Shown here: piece after piece, positions 36,491 to 45,692 of the stretch | Numbering within the stretch: the stretch's first letter is position 1 | Layout: every line of letters begins with the position of its first letter | Position numbers and translations under genes: made by a program | Assembly: GCF_009688965.1 (NCBI RefSeq) | Contig: NZ_AP021875.1 | Coordinates: 1,860,001-1,924,000, forward strand | Source of the DNA: Desulfosarcina widdelii | GTDB taxonomy: Bacteria; Desulfobacterota; Desulfobacteria; Desulfobacterales; Desulfosarcinaceae | Reading direction: 5' to 3' | Length of the DNA stretch: 64,000 nt | Notes under the pieces: generated by a model | Databases searched by the model: none | The model's input: the letters and a program-made list of their open reading frames with translations, nothing else | What the model was told of the DNA's origin: nothing

Positions 36491-37881
36491 CACCCGGCCT
36501 CGACCACATCGACGTATTGCCGCGTCGGTGACAGCAGGCAAACGATGCTGCCCACTGTCATCTCGTCAGACCCATAAACCGCAGTGTCTCCGGGCCGCAG
36601 ATAGAAATCGGGCTTGGCGCATCGGTACTGCCGACGGCCGTCGGCCATGACGGTTTCGGTTTTGACGCCTTTCAGGGCGACTACGCTCGGTGAGAGATAG
36701 GTCCGGGTCCGGTAGCCCACCAGCGTCATGCTTTGGCTGTTCCCGCCGCGATCTGTCCGGTCGCTGTAATAATCGACCCGGATCAGCTCTTCCCGCAAAA
36801 CCTCTTCGCCCTCGTCGACGGCCGCCATGTCGACCACGATCTCACCGTTCGGCCTGGCCGCGATTGCCGCAGCCGCCGCAGCCGTGTACACGATGGACAA
36901 TGCAAGATAGGATGGCTCTCCCGTTCGCATCCGCAGCTGGAGCGATTTCAAACCAGATAAATCGTAGTCCTCCAGCCCGTCCGCCGCTCCGGTCATGCGC
37001 GCATGATATCGGTAGATCAGCAGCAGGTCGCCGTATTGGGCCATCCATTTCGTCAAATTCAGCGCCCCGGCGGTCGCTCCGAACAAAATTCCTGCCTGGC
37101 CGTTGGCGTTGCGAACCAGACCGCCGCCGGCAACGGCGGAAAGAACGAAGCCGGCACTTCCACCGACCTGCTTTTCGAAATTAACGCCGGCAGTCGCCCC
37201 GAAAACCATCCCGGATGGGGCACTCTGGAAAGACGAAACTGTTTCGACTCCGGGCGCGTCGTTCAATGTGAACCCGGCCGTTCCCCCGACGCCATCAAAA
37301 CCGTCGGCGTAGACCACCGTGAAATTATCCCAGAGGCAATAGGTGTCAGTATAAGTGATGTCGCGGAACGTGAGATAAATCCAGATGTCATCGGTCGAGA
37401 CCGTGCGGGTCCACATGGTTTGCCAGAAATAGCCGTTATCGTACTTTTCCAGCTTTAAACTGCTTCCCGTCCGCGTCACACGCAGGGTTGCAACGGTATC
37501 GTTGTTTGACATGATTCCGGTAGTTCCCGGCGACCCGGAAACCCAAAAGTTGGCCGCATAATCATCGCCATAGGCCCCGAAAAAACCATAGTTGTTCGAG
37601 TCCATATAAAGATAAATAAACGACCGCTGCGCCGTGGAAGAATGTTGGGAGAAGTCCAAATCAACGGTGAACTGGAAGTTGCCGATGAGTTTGTAGTTGG
37701 TCCGGACGTTGGCATGCCGCCCGGAGGTCGAACTGGCGAACTGCTTGAGCTGGTTGCCGGAGATCTCGGAAACGCCGTCGGCAAGGGACAGCACGGAGAG
37801 CGCGGCATTTTCATCCCAGAACGCCGCGTTGGGGGCGTCGCCGTCCACACCGCTGAAATCATCGTTGCCGTAAACTGCCAT
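36490..37881 (-). CDS. Phage tail-tip protein with concanavalin-like N-terminal region
   Basis: The 463 residues begin with a beta-sandwich-like region (about 1-190; WDENAALSVLSLADG, FTVDLDFSQHSS, SFIYLYMDSNNYGFF) of lectin/LamG appearance. Gly/Ala-rich repeats around 200-280 (GGTAGFTLNDAPGV, GGSAGFVLSAVAGG, GQAGILFGATAGA) follow, then a C-terminal domain with ELIRVDYYSDRTDRGG. It is coupled at both ends to its neighbours (ATG overlaps). It probably forms part of the tail tip; binding to cell-surface glycans is only an inference from the fold impression. Confidence 0.6.
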   Translation of the reverse strand: MAVYGNDDFSGVDGDAPNAAFWDENAALSVLSLADGVSEISGNQLKQFASSTSGRHANVRTNYKLIGNFQFTVDLDFSQHSSTAQRSFIYLYMDSNNYGFFGAYGDDYAANFWVSGSPGTTGIMSNNDTVATLRVTRTGSSLKLEKYDNGYFWQTMWTRTVSTDDIWIYLTFRDITYTDTYCLWDNFTVVYADGFDGVGGTAGFTLNDAPGVETVSSFQSAPSGMVFGATAGVNFEKQVGGSAGFVLSAVAGGGLVRNANGQAGILFGATAGALNLTKWMAQYGDLLLIYRYHARMTGAADGLEDYDLSGLKSLQLRMRTGEPSYLALSIVYTAAAAAAIAARPNGEIVVDMAAVDEGEEVLREELIRVDYYSDRTDRGGNSQSMTLVGYRTRTYLSPSVVALKGVKTETVMADGRRQYRCAKPDFYLRPGDTAVYGSDEMTVGSIVCLLSPTRQYVDVVEAG

Positions 37882-38402
37882 TATGCGTCATCAGCTCCGG
37901 TGACCGTGACAAACACCTTGATGACATCGTCATCAGAAATTCCGGTGACCGCCCCGCCGGTAAACTGCACCACCGGACCAAGGATGGCGCCGGAAGCGGC
38001 CTGATCGCCCTTGGTATCGTCGGATACCAGGGCCGCGCCGTAAATGGTCGCATCGGTGCCGTCCATCGTGAACTCGGCCTTGGAGGAAGTGTTGCTGATG
38101 GACTTGCCCGATACGCCATCCTCCGACCAGGCCGGCCGGGTGCTTTCGTCGTATCCGTCGGACTCGGTAAATCCGGGCGATGCATAGGTATCGGTTGCCA
38201 CCGGTGTGTGATCGTCAGAAAACAGGAGGACATACCAGGCGGTTATCGGGGTGCCGCCCGACAATGACGCGTCAAGAACGTGGTTGATGAACTCGTCGGG
38301 GCAAAGGTTTTCTTCGATCCGCTCGGCCAGCATCTTGTCACCACGCCAATGCTGAACCACCCAACGGCTGCCGATGACAATTTTTTGATGAGAATTTTTC
38401 AT
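37881..38402 (-). CDS. Phage tail protein, 173 residues
   Basis: The ATG at 38402 overlaps the stop of the preceding gene (ATGA), which I prefer to the longer open frame. The sequence has a start KNSHQKIVIGSRWVVQHWRG and a beta-rich end, VIKVFVTVTGADDA, with FTMDGTDATIYGAALV. This pattern occurs in small tail proteins of transposable siphophages, but I cannot name a family. It is coupled to its downstream gene by a shared base at 37881. Confidence 0.6.
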   Translation of the reverse strand: MKNSHQKIVIGSRWVVQHWRGDKMLAERIEENLCPDEFINHVLDASLSGGTPITAWYVLLFSDDHTPVATDTYASPGFTESDGYDESTRPAWSEDGVSGKSISNTSSKAEFTMDGTDATIYGAALVSDDTKGDQAASGAILGPVVQFTGGAVTGISDDDVIKVFVTVTGADDA

Positions 38403-38749
38403 TGGATAAATTTCTCCGAAAAATAGATGGTGATCCTGGAAACGCCGTCGCGGGCGGCTTTCAAGCCATAGATGTAGCCGATATAAACACCGTCCCAGTA
38501 GGAGACCCGGATCTGGCTGGCGTTTTCGAACAACGACCGGATAACGGCGATATCGGTATCGGACAGCCGGCATTCGGCAACCAGGGTGCGGTCGATCTCG
38601 CTGACGCCGTAGTGAGAAAGTACGCCGCCGCCGTCCAGGGTCTTGTCCCGGCTGATTCGGGCAGTGTTTTCATAGGTCGCGGTGAGCTGATAGTTGCGGA
38701 TGCGCAGATGGCCGGCACTGTCGGCAGTGGTCTTGCTGACAAAAATCAT
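38399..38749 (-). CDS. Phage tail protein, 116 residues
   Basis: The ATG at 38749 overlaps the tape-measure stop (ATGA), giving 116 residues; the frame is open further upstream but inside the tape-measure gene. Segments include YGVSEIDRTLVAECRLSDTD and IRVSYWDGVYIGYIYGLKA. Order (directly after the tape measure) fits a distal-tail or tail-completion protein. No named family is recognised. Confidence 0.65.
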   Translation of the reverse strand: MIFVSKTTADSAGHLRIRNYQLTATYENTARISRDKTLDGGGVLSHYGVSEIDRTLVAECRLSDTDIAVIRSLFENASQIRVSYWDGVYIGYIYGLKAARDGVSRITIYFSEKFIQ

Positions 38750-41424
38750 GGCGCACCGCCAAGCAAAAGTTGATCGAGCCCCTCCTGGGTGGCCCGGATC
38801 TGAAGCCTTCTTAAAAATGTCCAGATAACCATCTCTATATCCGGCTCCATCCCATCGCAATTGACTGTGATCATGCTGTCCCCACGCTGAACAGCCTCGG
38901 CTTTTGCATCAACGTACTTGGCCTGGGCTTCGGTCAATTTTTTCTGGGATTCGAGGGCTTCGCGCTCAAGTGAAACTTGTTCTTTGAGGATGTCCTGTAA
39001 AAACCATTTCTCTGACATGGACCCTTCAAAGCCGGCCAGGTCGGAAAACATGCTGGAACTGGCGTCCGCGATGGCCGCAACGCTTTCGCCGGCGGCTTCA
39101 AAGGCTGCTTTCATAGTCTCGGCGTTGGCCTCGACCTCGGCGATATCGAGCTTGGCCTTGAACTCGATGGCTGTCTGAAGGGTTTCGGCTTGGGCCTTGA
39201 CCTGGGCGATCTGTAGATCGGTTTCGATTTCGAGGCGTTTGACGGCGGGGATGGCCTCTTCGATCTTTTCCTTTGCATTGTCGACCTGGGCGGTGTCGAC
39301 CGGTACGACAATCGTTTCCCACTGGCCTGTCTTCTCGCTGTAATATTCCAGCGTCTGCAGTTTTTTCTCTGCATCGGCCGTGTCGATATCGACGGCCTTT
39401 TCCTCTTCGACCAGGATGCCCAGTTCCCGCATCTTCTCGGTCAACTCGGCCGTGGAATCGACGGCGTCGTCCATGCTGTTGACCAGTGCCAGGTTATCTT
39501 CATAGGTGGTTTCTGCTGCATCCTCGGCCGCCTCGGCTCTTTCGGCCATTACCTGACTGAGCCGCTGCTCGACCTCGATGGCCTCCTGGCGGACGCGCTG
39601 GGCCTCTTCTTCTACCCCGAAGACGCCTGTGTATTTGTCGATGAATTTGAGTACGGACTGGGTGGCCGTGTCGACCTCGGGGACCAACTCGCGGTAAAGC
39701 GTACCGATCTCCCATCCAATGCCGAATGCGGCCGCCGCGCTACCAACTACCTTTAGCGCCGATGCGAGGCCGCCGGAACCCACCAGGGATGTGGTTAATT
39801 TGGCAACGGAACCGGTAGACAAAACATTGAGCACTCCGCCCATGCCCTTGATTGCTGTGGAAACGGTCGCAATCGGAACGGATATGGCCGTCACCGCTGC
39901 GCCGATGCCGGCAATATTCGCAGCGGTCGTTTTCGTGCCTTCATCGAGGGAGTTGAACCAGCCGATCAGATCGCCGATTCTTGCGGCAACGGCCACAAAG
40001 ATCTCGCCGAGCCCTTTGCTGAAGTCGACCAAACTTTCCAGCGAATCCACCACCCGCTGGATACCGTCGCGCAGGCTGTCCGCATCGCCGAAATCGATGT
40101 CGTCAAACAGGCTCGTGATGAGATCTTTTATCTCTCCCAGCGAATCCAGGAAACCGGAATAGTCAACGCCCTCCAGCGCCTCGGGCAGGTTTTCTGCAAT
40201 CTGTTCCAGCTTGGCTGCGATCCCATCGAGAAAATCGTTTAAGGCATCCAGGATCGGTTCGAAAGCGCCGGCGTCCACGGCATCCTCGAGGGCGTTCAAA
40301 ACGGCCGTGATGCCATCGACCGCACCGGTACCGGCCGTCTGGAAGTCGTCGCCAATGGAAGAGGAAAGATTCTTGAATCCCTGCACAAGCCGGTTGACCG
40401 CCACCTCCGGGTCTTTCAACCGCTCGGCCACCTCTTTGGCGGCGGACCCGGTCGCGTTCATGGCCACGGCGGTGATCTCGGTCGATTTGCTCAGGCCGTC
40501 GAACACCTCCACCATGCGGGCGCTCTGCTCGATACCCACCAGCTGCTGGGTGACGAACAGCTTCTGCGGCTCGTCAATCGTCTGGAAAGCCCTGGCCACA
40601 TCATAGAGAATATCCTTGCCGGACCGCAGCTGCCCGTTGGCGTCTTTTTGTGAAACGCCGATGGAGGCCAGGGCCTCCTGCACCGGTTTACTGTCGTCGA
40701 TAAGTTTGAGCAGGCCGGTTTTCAGGGCCACGGCCGCCTCGTCGCCGGACCGGAATACCTCGATCACAGGGGTGACGACGCCGGCGGTCTCCTCCATGGA
40801 AAAACCCATGGTGCGGGCGATGGGAGAAATCCCGGCCATGCCCCGGCCGAGCTGTTCGATGTCGGTGGCGTAGTTGTTGGAAACCTCGTTGAGGATGTCG
40901 ATCAGCCGCCGGGCATCCTCGGCCGGCGCCTTGAACCCCTTCAATGATGCGATCAGGATTTCGCTGGAGGCGGACGCTGCCAGTTCGCCGGCAATGACCA
41001 GGTCCATGCCGTCCTTGGCCAGGGTCATGGCCCCCTGGATATCGAAGCCGGCCTGTTTGTAGCTGGCCGTGGAACTGAGGACCGAGGCCGCCGACTCGCC
41101 GTATTCGTTGGACAGGCCCTTGGCACTGACCTTGGCGGTCTCCAGGGCCTGCACATTATCGCCGGCAACCTTTTTCAGTTCGGTGAAAGCGCTTTGAAGT
41201 TTGGAGGATTCGCTATAGGCATAGGCGATCCCCGCAGCGGCCATCGCCGCCAGTACCGCATCGAGTTTGACAACGGCGCTGGTCACAGCGGCGAACGGCT
41301 GGGCGATGTCGCGCACATTGCTGCCCAGACTGTCCATGTCCTGGCCCACGGCAGAAAACGTCGATCCCGTGCGATTGGTCGCCAGGATGAGCAGTTCGAT
41401 TTTTTTGGTCAGGCTGTTGGCCAT
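38746..41424 (-). CDS. Phage tail tape measure protein
   Basis: The 892 residues show the TP901-type tape-measure core: FTELKKVAGDNVQALETAK, GLSNEYGESAASVLSSTASY, LASIGVSQKDANGQLRSGKDI, FVTQQLVGIEQSARMVEVF. Hydrophobic segments around 510-590 (AANIAGIGAAVTAISVPIA, VVGSAAAAFGIGWEIG) are the usual membrane-spanning part. The C-terminal third is a long coiled coil. Length sets the tail length; 892 residues would give roughly a 130-nm tail by the usual 1.5 Å per residue rule (family knowledge). Gene order fits a siphovirus-like tail. Confidence 0.92.
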   Translation of the reverse strand: MANSLTKKIELLILATNRTGSTFSAVGQDMDSLGSNVRDIAQPFAAVTSAVVKLDAVLAAMAAAGIAYAYSESSKLQSAFTELKKVAGDNVQALETAKVSAKGLSNEYGESAASVLSSTASYKQAGFDIQGAMTLAKDGMDLVIAGELAASASSEILIASLKGFKAPAEDARRLIDILNEVSNNYATDIEQLGRGMAGISPIARTMGFSMEETAGVVTPVIEVFRSGDEAAVALKTGLLKLIDDSKPVQEALASIGVSQKDANGQLRSGKDILYDVARAFQTIDEPQKLFVTQQLVGIEQSARMVEVFDGLSKSTEITAVAMNATGSAAKEVAERLKDPEVAVNRLVQGFKNLSSSIGDDFQTAGTGAVDGITAVLNALEDAVDAGAFEPILDALNDFLDGIAAKLEQIAENLPEALEGVDYSGFLDSLGEIKDLITSLFDDIDFGDADSLRDGIQRVVDSLESLVDFSKGLGEIFVAVAARIGDLIGWFNSLDEGTKTTAANIAGIGAAVTAISVPIATVSTAIKGMGGVLNVLSTGSVAKLTTSLVGSGGLASALKVVGSAAAAFGIGWEIGTLYRELVPEVDTATQSVLKFIDKYTGVFGVEEEAQRVRQEAIEVEQRLSQVMAERAEAAEDAAETTYEDNLALVNSMDDAVDSTAELTEKMRELGILVEEEKAVDIDTADAEKKLQTLEYYSEKTGQWETIVVPVDTAQVDNAKEKIEEAIPAVKRLEIETDLQIAQVKAQAETLQTAIEFKAKLDIAEVEANAETMKAAFEAAGESVAAIADASSSMFSDLAGFEGSMSEKWFLQDILKEQVSLEREALESQKKLTEAQAKYVDAKAEAVQRGDSMITVNCDGMEPDIEMVIWTFLRRLQIRATQEGLDQLLLGGAP

Positions 41425-41427
41425 GGT

Positions 41428-41634
41428 TCAAGTCTTCAATTCTACCGCGCCATTTTTTTCCGGAACCGATGCCACAACATCCGCTCCGTCTCCGTCAGAT
41501 ACCCGTGAGGAAAAATATCGGGTATCACTTCGAAGAGAAATCGGTGCCCTCCGAATCCGCCTCCGGAGCACATGGTGAGGGCGTCCTGCACCCGAGGGGT
41601 GGCCCAGAGGCGTTCGATTCCCCCAGCGGCACAT
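41428..41634 (-). CDS. Tail assembly chaperone frameshift extension (probable)
   Basis: This frame overlaps the end of the preceding gene and runs to just before the tape measure. It lies +1 (equivalently -2) relative to the upstream gene. A GGGGG run on the minus strand (41624-41620) within the overlap is a suitable slip site. Most tailed phages, Mu included, make a chaperone and a frameshifted longer form from such a pair (established knowledge). The fused product would have about 208 residues. Confidence 0.55.
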   Translation of the reverse strand: MCRWGNRTPLGHPSGAGRPHHVLRRRIRRAPISLRSDTRYFSSRVSDGDGADVVASVPEKNGAVELKT

Positions 41635-42055
41635 GCCCCAGGGAAGTCAGCCGATTGATGGCGTTGAACAATTTAAGAAAAGAATCGATGTGAAATTCAG
41701 CCAGTCGCACCGCATCGCTCTGCTCCAGCTTTACCGATGCGCACCCGAACTGCACATAGGCGATGGCCTTGGCAAGTGCGTCCGGAACGCTGGACCCGCC
41801 AAGACCCAAAGCCTCGAGCGCCGCCTCAATGGCCTCGGCGCCCTTGCCGTCGGCCAGCTTTTTGACCAGCCCTTCGAGATTCTTGTTGACGGCCACGCGC
41901 TGCTCGGCCCGATAAACTTCCGGGCCGGTCAGGTTCTGGACGACGATTACCGGCTTTTCGTCATCGTCGAAAAAGGCGGCCAGGGCCGGAACCGGCACCG
42001 GTTCTGTACGCCGCTCGTATTCCGTCGTTCGGTATTTTTCGATATTAAACGGCAT
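41525..42055 (-). CDS. Tail assembly chaperone
   Basis: The 176 residues have the size, position (between tube and tape measure) and composition of a tail assembly chaperone: a start PFNIEKYRTTEYERRTEPVPV, then a helical body ending in SFLKLFNAINRLTSLG. A CGGAGGAGA ribosome site precedes the ATG. The last about 30 codons overlap the frame at 41428-41634, in which the frameshift extension is probably encoded. Confidence 0.7.
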   Translation of the reverse strand: MPFNIEKYRTTEYERRTEPVPVPALAAFFDDDEKPVIVVQNLTGPEVYRAEQRVAVNKNLEGLVKKLADGKGAEAIEAALEALGLGGSSVPDALAKAIAYVQFGCASVKLEQSDAVRLAEFHIDSFLKLFNAINRLTSLGHVPLGESNASGPPLGCRTPSPCAPEADSEGTDFSSK

Positions 42056-42076
42056 GTCTCCTCCGGAACATTCTCT

Positions 42077-43102
42077 CTACGATGAGAACTCCACCGACGG
42101 TTTTTCGCAGTAAATGGTGCAGCTGATCTTGTTGGGATTGCCCGAAGGAAACTCCCGGTCGAACGCCAGCAGCCCCTGGGTCAGCATGTAGGGCAGCTTG
42201 TTGGCGTCCGGCCACCATTTGACGGTCACCGTCTGGTTTTTCTCCCGCACGATGCCATCGGTGATGCCGTCTTTCACGTACAGGGTAAAAGAGGCGTCGC
42301 CGACCGAGTCGGCCTTCATCGATCCGATGGCGCCGGAAACGCCCGATCCCTCGTAGACGGCGGTGCTGGATTTGGTGACGCCCATCTCGGCCGGTTTGAA
42401 ATCGGCCACGTTCTGCTGAACCGTCAGGCTGGGTGTATAGAATTTGATGTACACCCGCTTGGCCGCAGGGCCGGTATGGATCGCCGGCAAGGGCGTATTG
42501 AATTTTATGTGGGCGTTTTTCTCAGCAGCCACTTCGGCGTAGCTGCCCTTGCCCACGTTGTGCTCCTCGAAGCCGGGAATGTCCGCATATTCGGCGTGAT
42601 CATTGGGCGCCTGGTAGATCTCGGACTCGGCAATGACGGCGCTGGACTGGCTGTTCATGCGAACCTGTCCCAGTTCGACGGCATCCTCCGGGATCAGCGG
42701 CGGGCCGCCGGCGGCGCCACGGGTTTCTGAAAACTCGGTACCCTCGGTGCCCTCGACTTCGTCCAGGCCGCCAACGTCGGTCATGATGATTGACGAAATC
42801 TTGAAATTTTCGGTGGACGGCCGGGTCACCGCCTGGCTGCCGGCCGCAACAGAGTGCTCGACGCCCTTGGAATAGGCCGTAAATGCGGCCACGGTCACCG
42901 TGTCGTTGGCTGCGTTGGGAGAAAGCACCCGCTGCCCGGTCACGATCCCGTTGGGCCGCACGTCGGGCTCGTATCCCGAGCGCCCGCTCCACAGGGCGCC
43001 AAGGTTGAAACGCTGGTGGTCGCCCGAGTCGGCCATAACCGAGAAGTCGGTCAGGGTGCGACTCAACTCGACCGCTACCTTTCCTCGTTGAGATGATGAC
43101 AT
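42077..43102 (-). CDS. Putative major tail (tube) protein
   Basis: The ATG at 43102 follows AAAGGAGATCGAA, so I take it over the frame's upstream ATG at 43123; the protein then has 341 residues. Text features: YEPDVRPNGIVTGQRVLSP, then VTVKWWPDANKLPYMLTQG and GNPNKISCTIYCEKPSVEFSS at the end. Its place before the chaperone and tape measure fits a tail tube protein. No tail-sheath gene lies next to it, which argues for a non-contractile tail. I cannot name the family. Confidence 0.6.
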   Translation of the reverse strand: MSSSQRGKVAVELSRTLTDFSVMADSGDHQRFNLGALWSGRSGYEPDVRPNGIVTGQRVLSPNAANDTVTVAAFTAYSKGVEHSVAAGSQAVTRPSTENFKISSIIMTDVGGLDEVEGTEGTEFSETRGAAGGPPLIPEDAVELGQVRMNSQSSAVIAESEIYQAPNDHAEYADIPGFEEHNVGKGSYAEVAAEKNAHIKFNTPLPAIHTGPAAKRVYIKFYTPSLTVQQNVADFKPAEMGVTKSSTAVYEGSGVSGAIGSMKADSVGDASFTLYVKDGITDGIVREKNQTVTVKWWPDANKLPYMLTQGLLAFDREFPSGNPNKISCTIYCEKPSVEFSS

Positions 43103-43160
43103 TTCGATCTCCTTTGGTTCCACAAGGGATGCCGTCCGGCGGCCCTTGCGAGGTTATTTG

Positions 43161-45032
43161 CTACGAACTGGTGTACTCGGCTTCTATGCGATAGTTCAGG
43201 CCGTAAACGAGCAGCGGGCCGGAGGCCATGATCAATCGTTCCCGCACCGGCCACAGCTCTCCCACGTTCTCCACGATTCTGCCGATCAGCCGGTCCCGCA
43301 CGGCCTCGATGATCAGGTGGCACGCCTCGGCGCCGTCCGCCCGGCTGCGGTGATTCTTGGCGATGAGCACAACCGTGAAGTTCATGGTGTGCTCGGCCAG
43401 GATTTCTTCCATCTTTCGGTCTTCGAAACTGGCCCCATCGTAAAGCACCCACAATGCCGGCAACCGCTTGGGATTGGTTTTCAATTCGTCGATATCCCCG
43501 GCGAACTGATCGACACCGCCGGCGGCTTCAGAAATGTCACCCAGGGCCGTGATGATATCGTCGATGCTTTCCTGGATCAGGGCGGTCAACTCCATTGGAT
43601 CGACGCCTTTTCCCCTGCCCGGTTCAAACAGATCGATGGGCGCCCAGCCTTTCAGGTATTTGCTGCGCTCCTGGGGCCGGCGGGCATATTCGTCCATCCA
43701 GTTGGCCACCATGCAATGGGCCATTTCCATTGTCAGGCACTTGCCACCCACCACTTTTTCGTAAACCTTGCGGTGGAGTTTTTCGCCGCGCATCAATCGC
43801 GGCGGCTTGTTGGCGATAGAGGTGCCGGTGTAGGTGGGCGCGTCGCGCTCCATTTCTGCCATAACGCCGAAAAAACGCTCCACGGTTTTGGATTGGCCGT
43901 GATACGCCCATGCAAATATGGTCTGGATGCCCAAATTGCTGTAGATGCCGGAAAGACCGGCCTGTTCGAGATCGGTATCGAGGCCGGTGCCCTGGAAGTA
44001 CTTGGATTTAAAGGCTTTGCCATTATCCAGATAGACCACGCGCGGGATCTTGCCCAGCATGAGGATCGCCCGGCGCAGCGCGACCGAAATGGCGACGGTG
44101 TTTTCCGTGGGGGCGATCTCCCAGCCGCAGGGCATGTTGGACCGCATGTCAAAAAACGTGATCAACTGCATCCGCTCGATCTTGCCGGTCCACGGATTCA
44201 GGATCTGGAAGTTGAGTTTATGGCCGTCGGCCACCAGGATGTCGCCCACGTTGATCAGTTCCGGATTGCGCTCGATGGAGTAGCAACAATTGTCGTTCCA
44301 GTATTTCTTGCCATGGCGCTGAAAACACCAGATGTCATAATTGTGGGCCTTGAAATCCATCAGCCAGCGCCGGTAGGTGTCCGGGCTGTGACCGTTGTCG
44401 ATTCCCAGTTCGGCCATGCGATTCTTGGCTTTGCGGATGATTTCGGAAATCAAACGCTTGTTGGGATGCAGGGCGATCTGGAGGATGACGGTGGCCTGCT
44501 GGGCGGTGACGATGGATTTGCCGCGCCGCCACCGGCCCCGGCGGTCGGAAAGATCGCCGCCGGCCCGAATGGTGCGCTTCCAGCCCTCGATGGTTTTCCA
44601 GGAGACCGGTCCGACGATGGCGTGGATCTCCTCGAAGATCAGTCCGGAATTGTATGCCAGGATAAAATTGTCACGGGCCACGGCCTTGTTGCCATGACCG
44701 GCGGCGGCCAGGGTGCGGGTGTATTGCAAAAGCAGGTCGGTCTTGGCACTGAATACGGCTTTTTGCTTCTCGGTCATCGCCGGTACCGGCGTTTTCTCCG
44801 GTGCGGCCATCGGAAGGCGGTTCGTGGATGCCGCCGGCAGGTTGCAAACCAGTTCCCTATTATAAAGGAGGCGGATGTCCTCGGGCAGGCTGTCGACGGG
44901 GTAATGCTTGATCTTGCCACCACGGCCGGTTGATAAGTTAAATTTCCAGCCCTCCTTAAGCGCCCGTTTTCTGGCCGCCCTGACGGTCACGCCAAGCAAG
45001 TTTGATATTTCTTTTGCCGTGAGTGCCTGCAT
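43161..45032 (-). CDS. Mu-type transposase fused in frame to a Gp37-like tail protein (deletion fusion)
   Basis: From ATG 45032 (GAGGA site) the product has 623 residues. Residues 1-479 are a MuA-like transposase: N-terminal HTH (ALTAKEISNLLGVTVRAARKRA), and the integrase core with D269 in ILVADGHKLNF, D336 in VVYLDNGKAF and E385 in KTVERFFGVM, so the catalytic triad is intact. At GRGKGVDP, near the start of the transposase C-terminal domain, the text switches to MELTALIQESIDDIITALGDI, then LPALWVLYDGASFED, the pattern of Mu Gp37 (DUF1834). The Gp37 part starts at a Met encoded at 43595-43593. MuB, other early genes and all head genes expected between are missing. A deletion has joined the two genes in frame. 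Confidence 0.85.
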   Translation of the reverse strand: MQALTAKEISNLLGVTVRAARKRALKEGWKFNLSTGRGGKIKHYPVDSLPEDIRLLYNRELVCNLPAASTNRLPMAAPEKTPVPAMTEKQKAVFSAKTDLLLQYTRTLAAAGHGNKAVARDNFILAYNSGLIFEEIHAIVGPVSWKTIEGWKRTIRAGGDLSDRRGRWRRGKSIVTAQQATVILQIALHPNKRLISEIIRKAKNRMAELGIDNGHSPDTYRRWLMDFKAHNYDIWCFQRHGKKYWNDNCCYSIERNPELINVGDILVADGHKLNFQILNPWTGKIERMQLITFFDMRSNMPCGWEIAPTENTVAISVALRRAILMLGKIPRVVYLDNGKAFKSKYFQGTGLDTDLEQAGLSGIYSNLGIQTIFAWAYHGQSKTVERFFGVMAEMERDAPTYTGTSIANKPPRLMRGEKLHRKVYEKVVGGKCLTMEMAHCMVANWMDEYARRPQERSKYLKGWAPIDLFEPGRGKGVDPMELTALIQESIDDIITALGDISEAAGGVDQFAGDIDELKTNPKRLPALWVLYDGASFEDRKMEEILAEHTMNFTVVLIAKNHRSRADGAEACHLIIEAVRDRLIGRIVENVGELWPVRERLIMASGPLLVYGLNYRIEAEYTSS

Positions 45033-45034
45033 GA

Positions 45035-45679
45035 TCAATCCTCGATAAAACGCCTCAACCGTTCGATGAACTCGATCACCTTTTTACGGTCGATCCCCTT
45101 GAAATTGTTTTTCTTGGCGGTAAAGAGTTTTTCCGTGATCGTCAGGAATGCTTCTACAAAGTCCTCGGGCAGTTCGCGTGCGGCCTGGGTGATTTTCGTT
45201 CCGGTCCGTTGGAGGGTGACACCCAATTTTTCGTTGACCAATTTCTTGACATGGGCGCCGGTGGGTTTTCCTTTCGGGGAGGTTTGGACGGCACGCTGCC
45301 AAACCTCGATCTGTTCTTCCGGTCCGGAAAGCTTCGCCATCGACCGGATCTGGCGTTCGTTTGATGGCAGGCAAAGAAACGGGCTGATATCCGAACCGGA
45401 AGGTGGATTTTGTAACCCATGGGTGACATTCTCGAACACATTGGCGGCATCGATCAATCGATAGGCGGTCTGCCTGGATATCCCGAACTTGGATTCCACA
45501 TAGACCTCAAAGGTCGGATGGGTTTTGCGATAATATTTTTCCCCATGGATTTCCCGCAGTGCGAGGCCGCTGTCGAAGGGGCCTTTCATGCCTTCGAAAA
45601 CGACCCTCTCAAGTTCCTCCAGACGGTTTTGTTCTTGCTCCGTCAATGGATCGACCACTTCAACTTCGCTGTTTCCCAT
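45035..45679 (-). CDS. Phage early DNA-binding protein (ParB/DUF3102-like)
   Basis: From the ATG at 45679 (AAAGGTGGT site) the protein has 214 residues. The segment FDSGLALREIHGEKYYRKTHPTFEVYVESKFGISRQTAYRLIDAANVFENV is a pattern I know from phage-encoded ParB-like or DUF3102-like proteins, with an HTH in SRQTAYRLIDAA. LPSNERQIRSMAKLSGPEEQIEVWQRAV is its usual continuation. It probably binds DNA. The C-terminus is basic. Its stop overlaps the transposase start region, so the two are coupled. Confidence 0.7.
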   Translation of the reverse strand: MGNSEVEVVDPLTEQEQNRLEELERVVFEGMKGPFDSGLALREIHGEKYYRKTHPTFEVYVESKFGISRQTAYRLIDAANVFENVTHGLQNPPSGSDISPFLCLPSNERQIRSMAKLSGPEEQIEVWQRAVQTSPKGKPTGAHVKKLVNEKLGVTLQRTGTKITQAARELPEDFVEAFLTITEKLFTAKKNNFKGIDRKKVIEFIERLRRFIED

Positions 45680-45692
45680 GTTCACCACCTTT

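Noticed and set aside
43146-44933. 595-codon plus-strand frame
   Set aside because: It lies antisense to the transposase-Gp37 gene, whose motifs are clear; long antisense frames are expected in GC-rich coding DNA.
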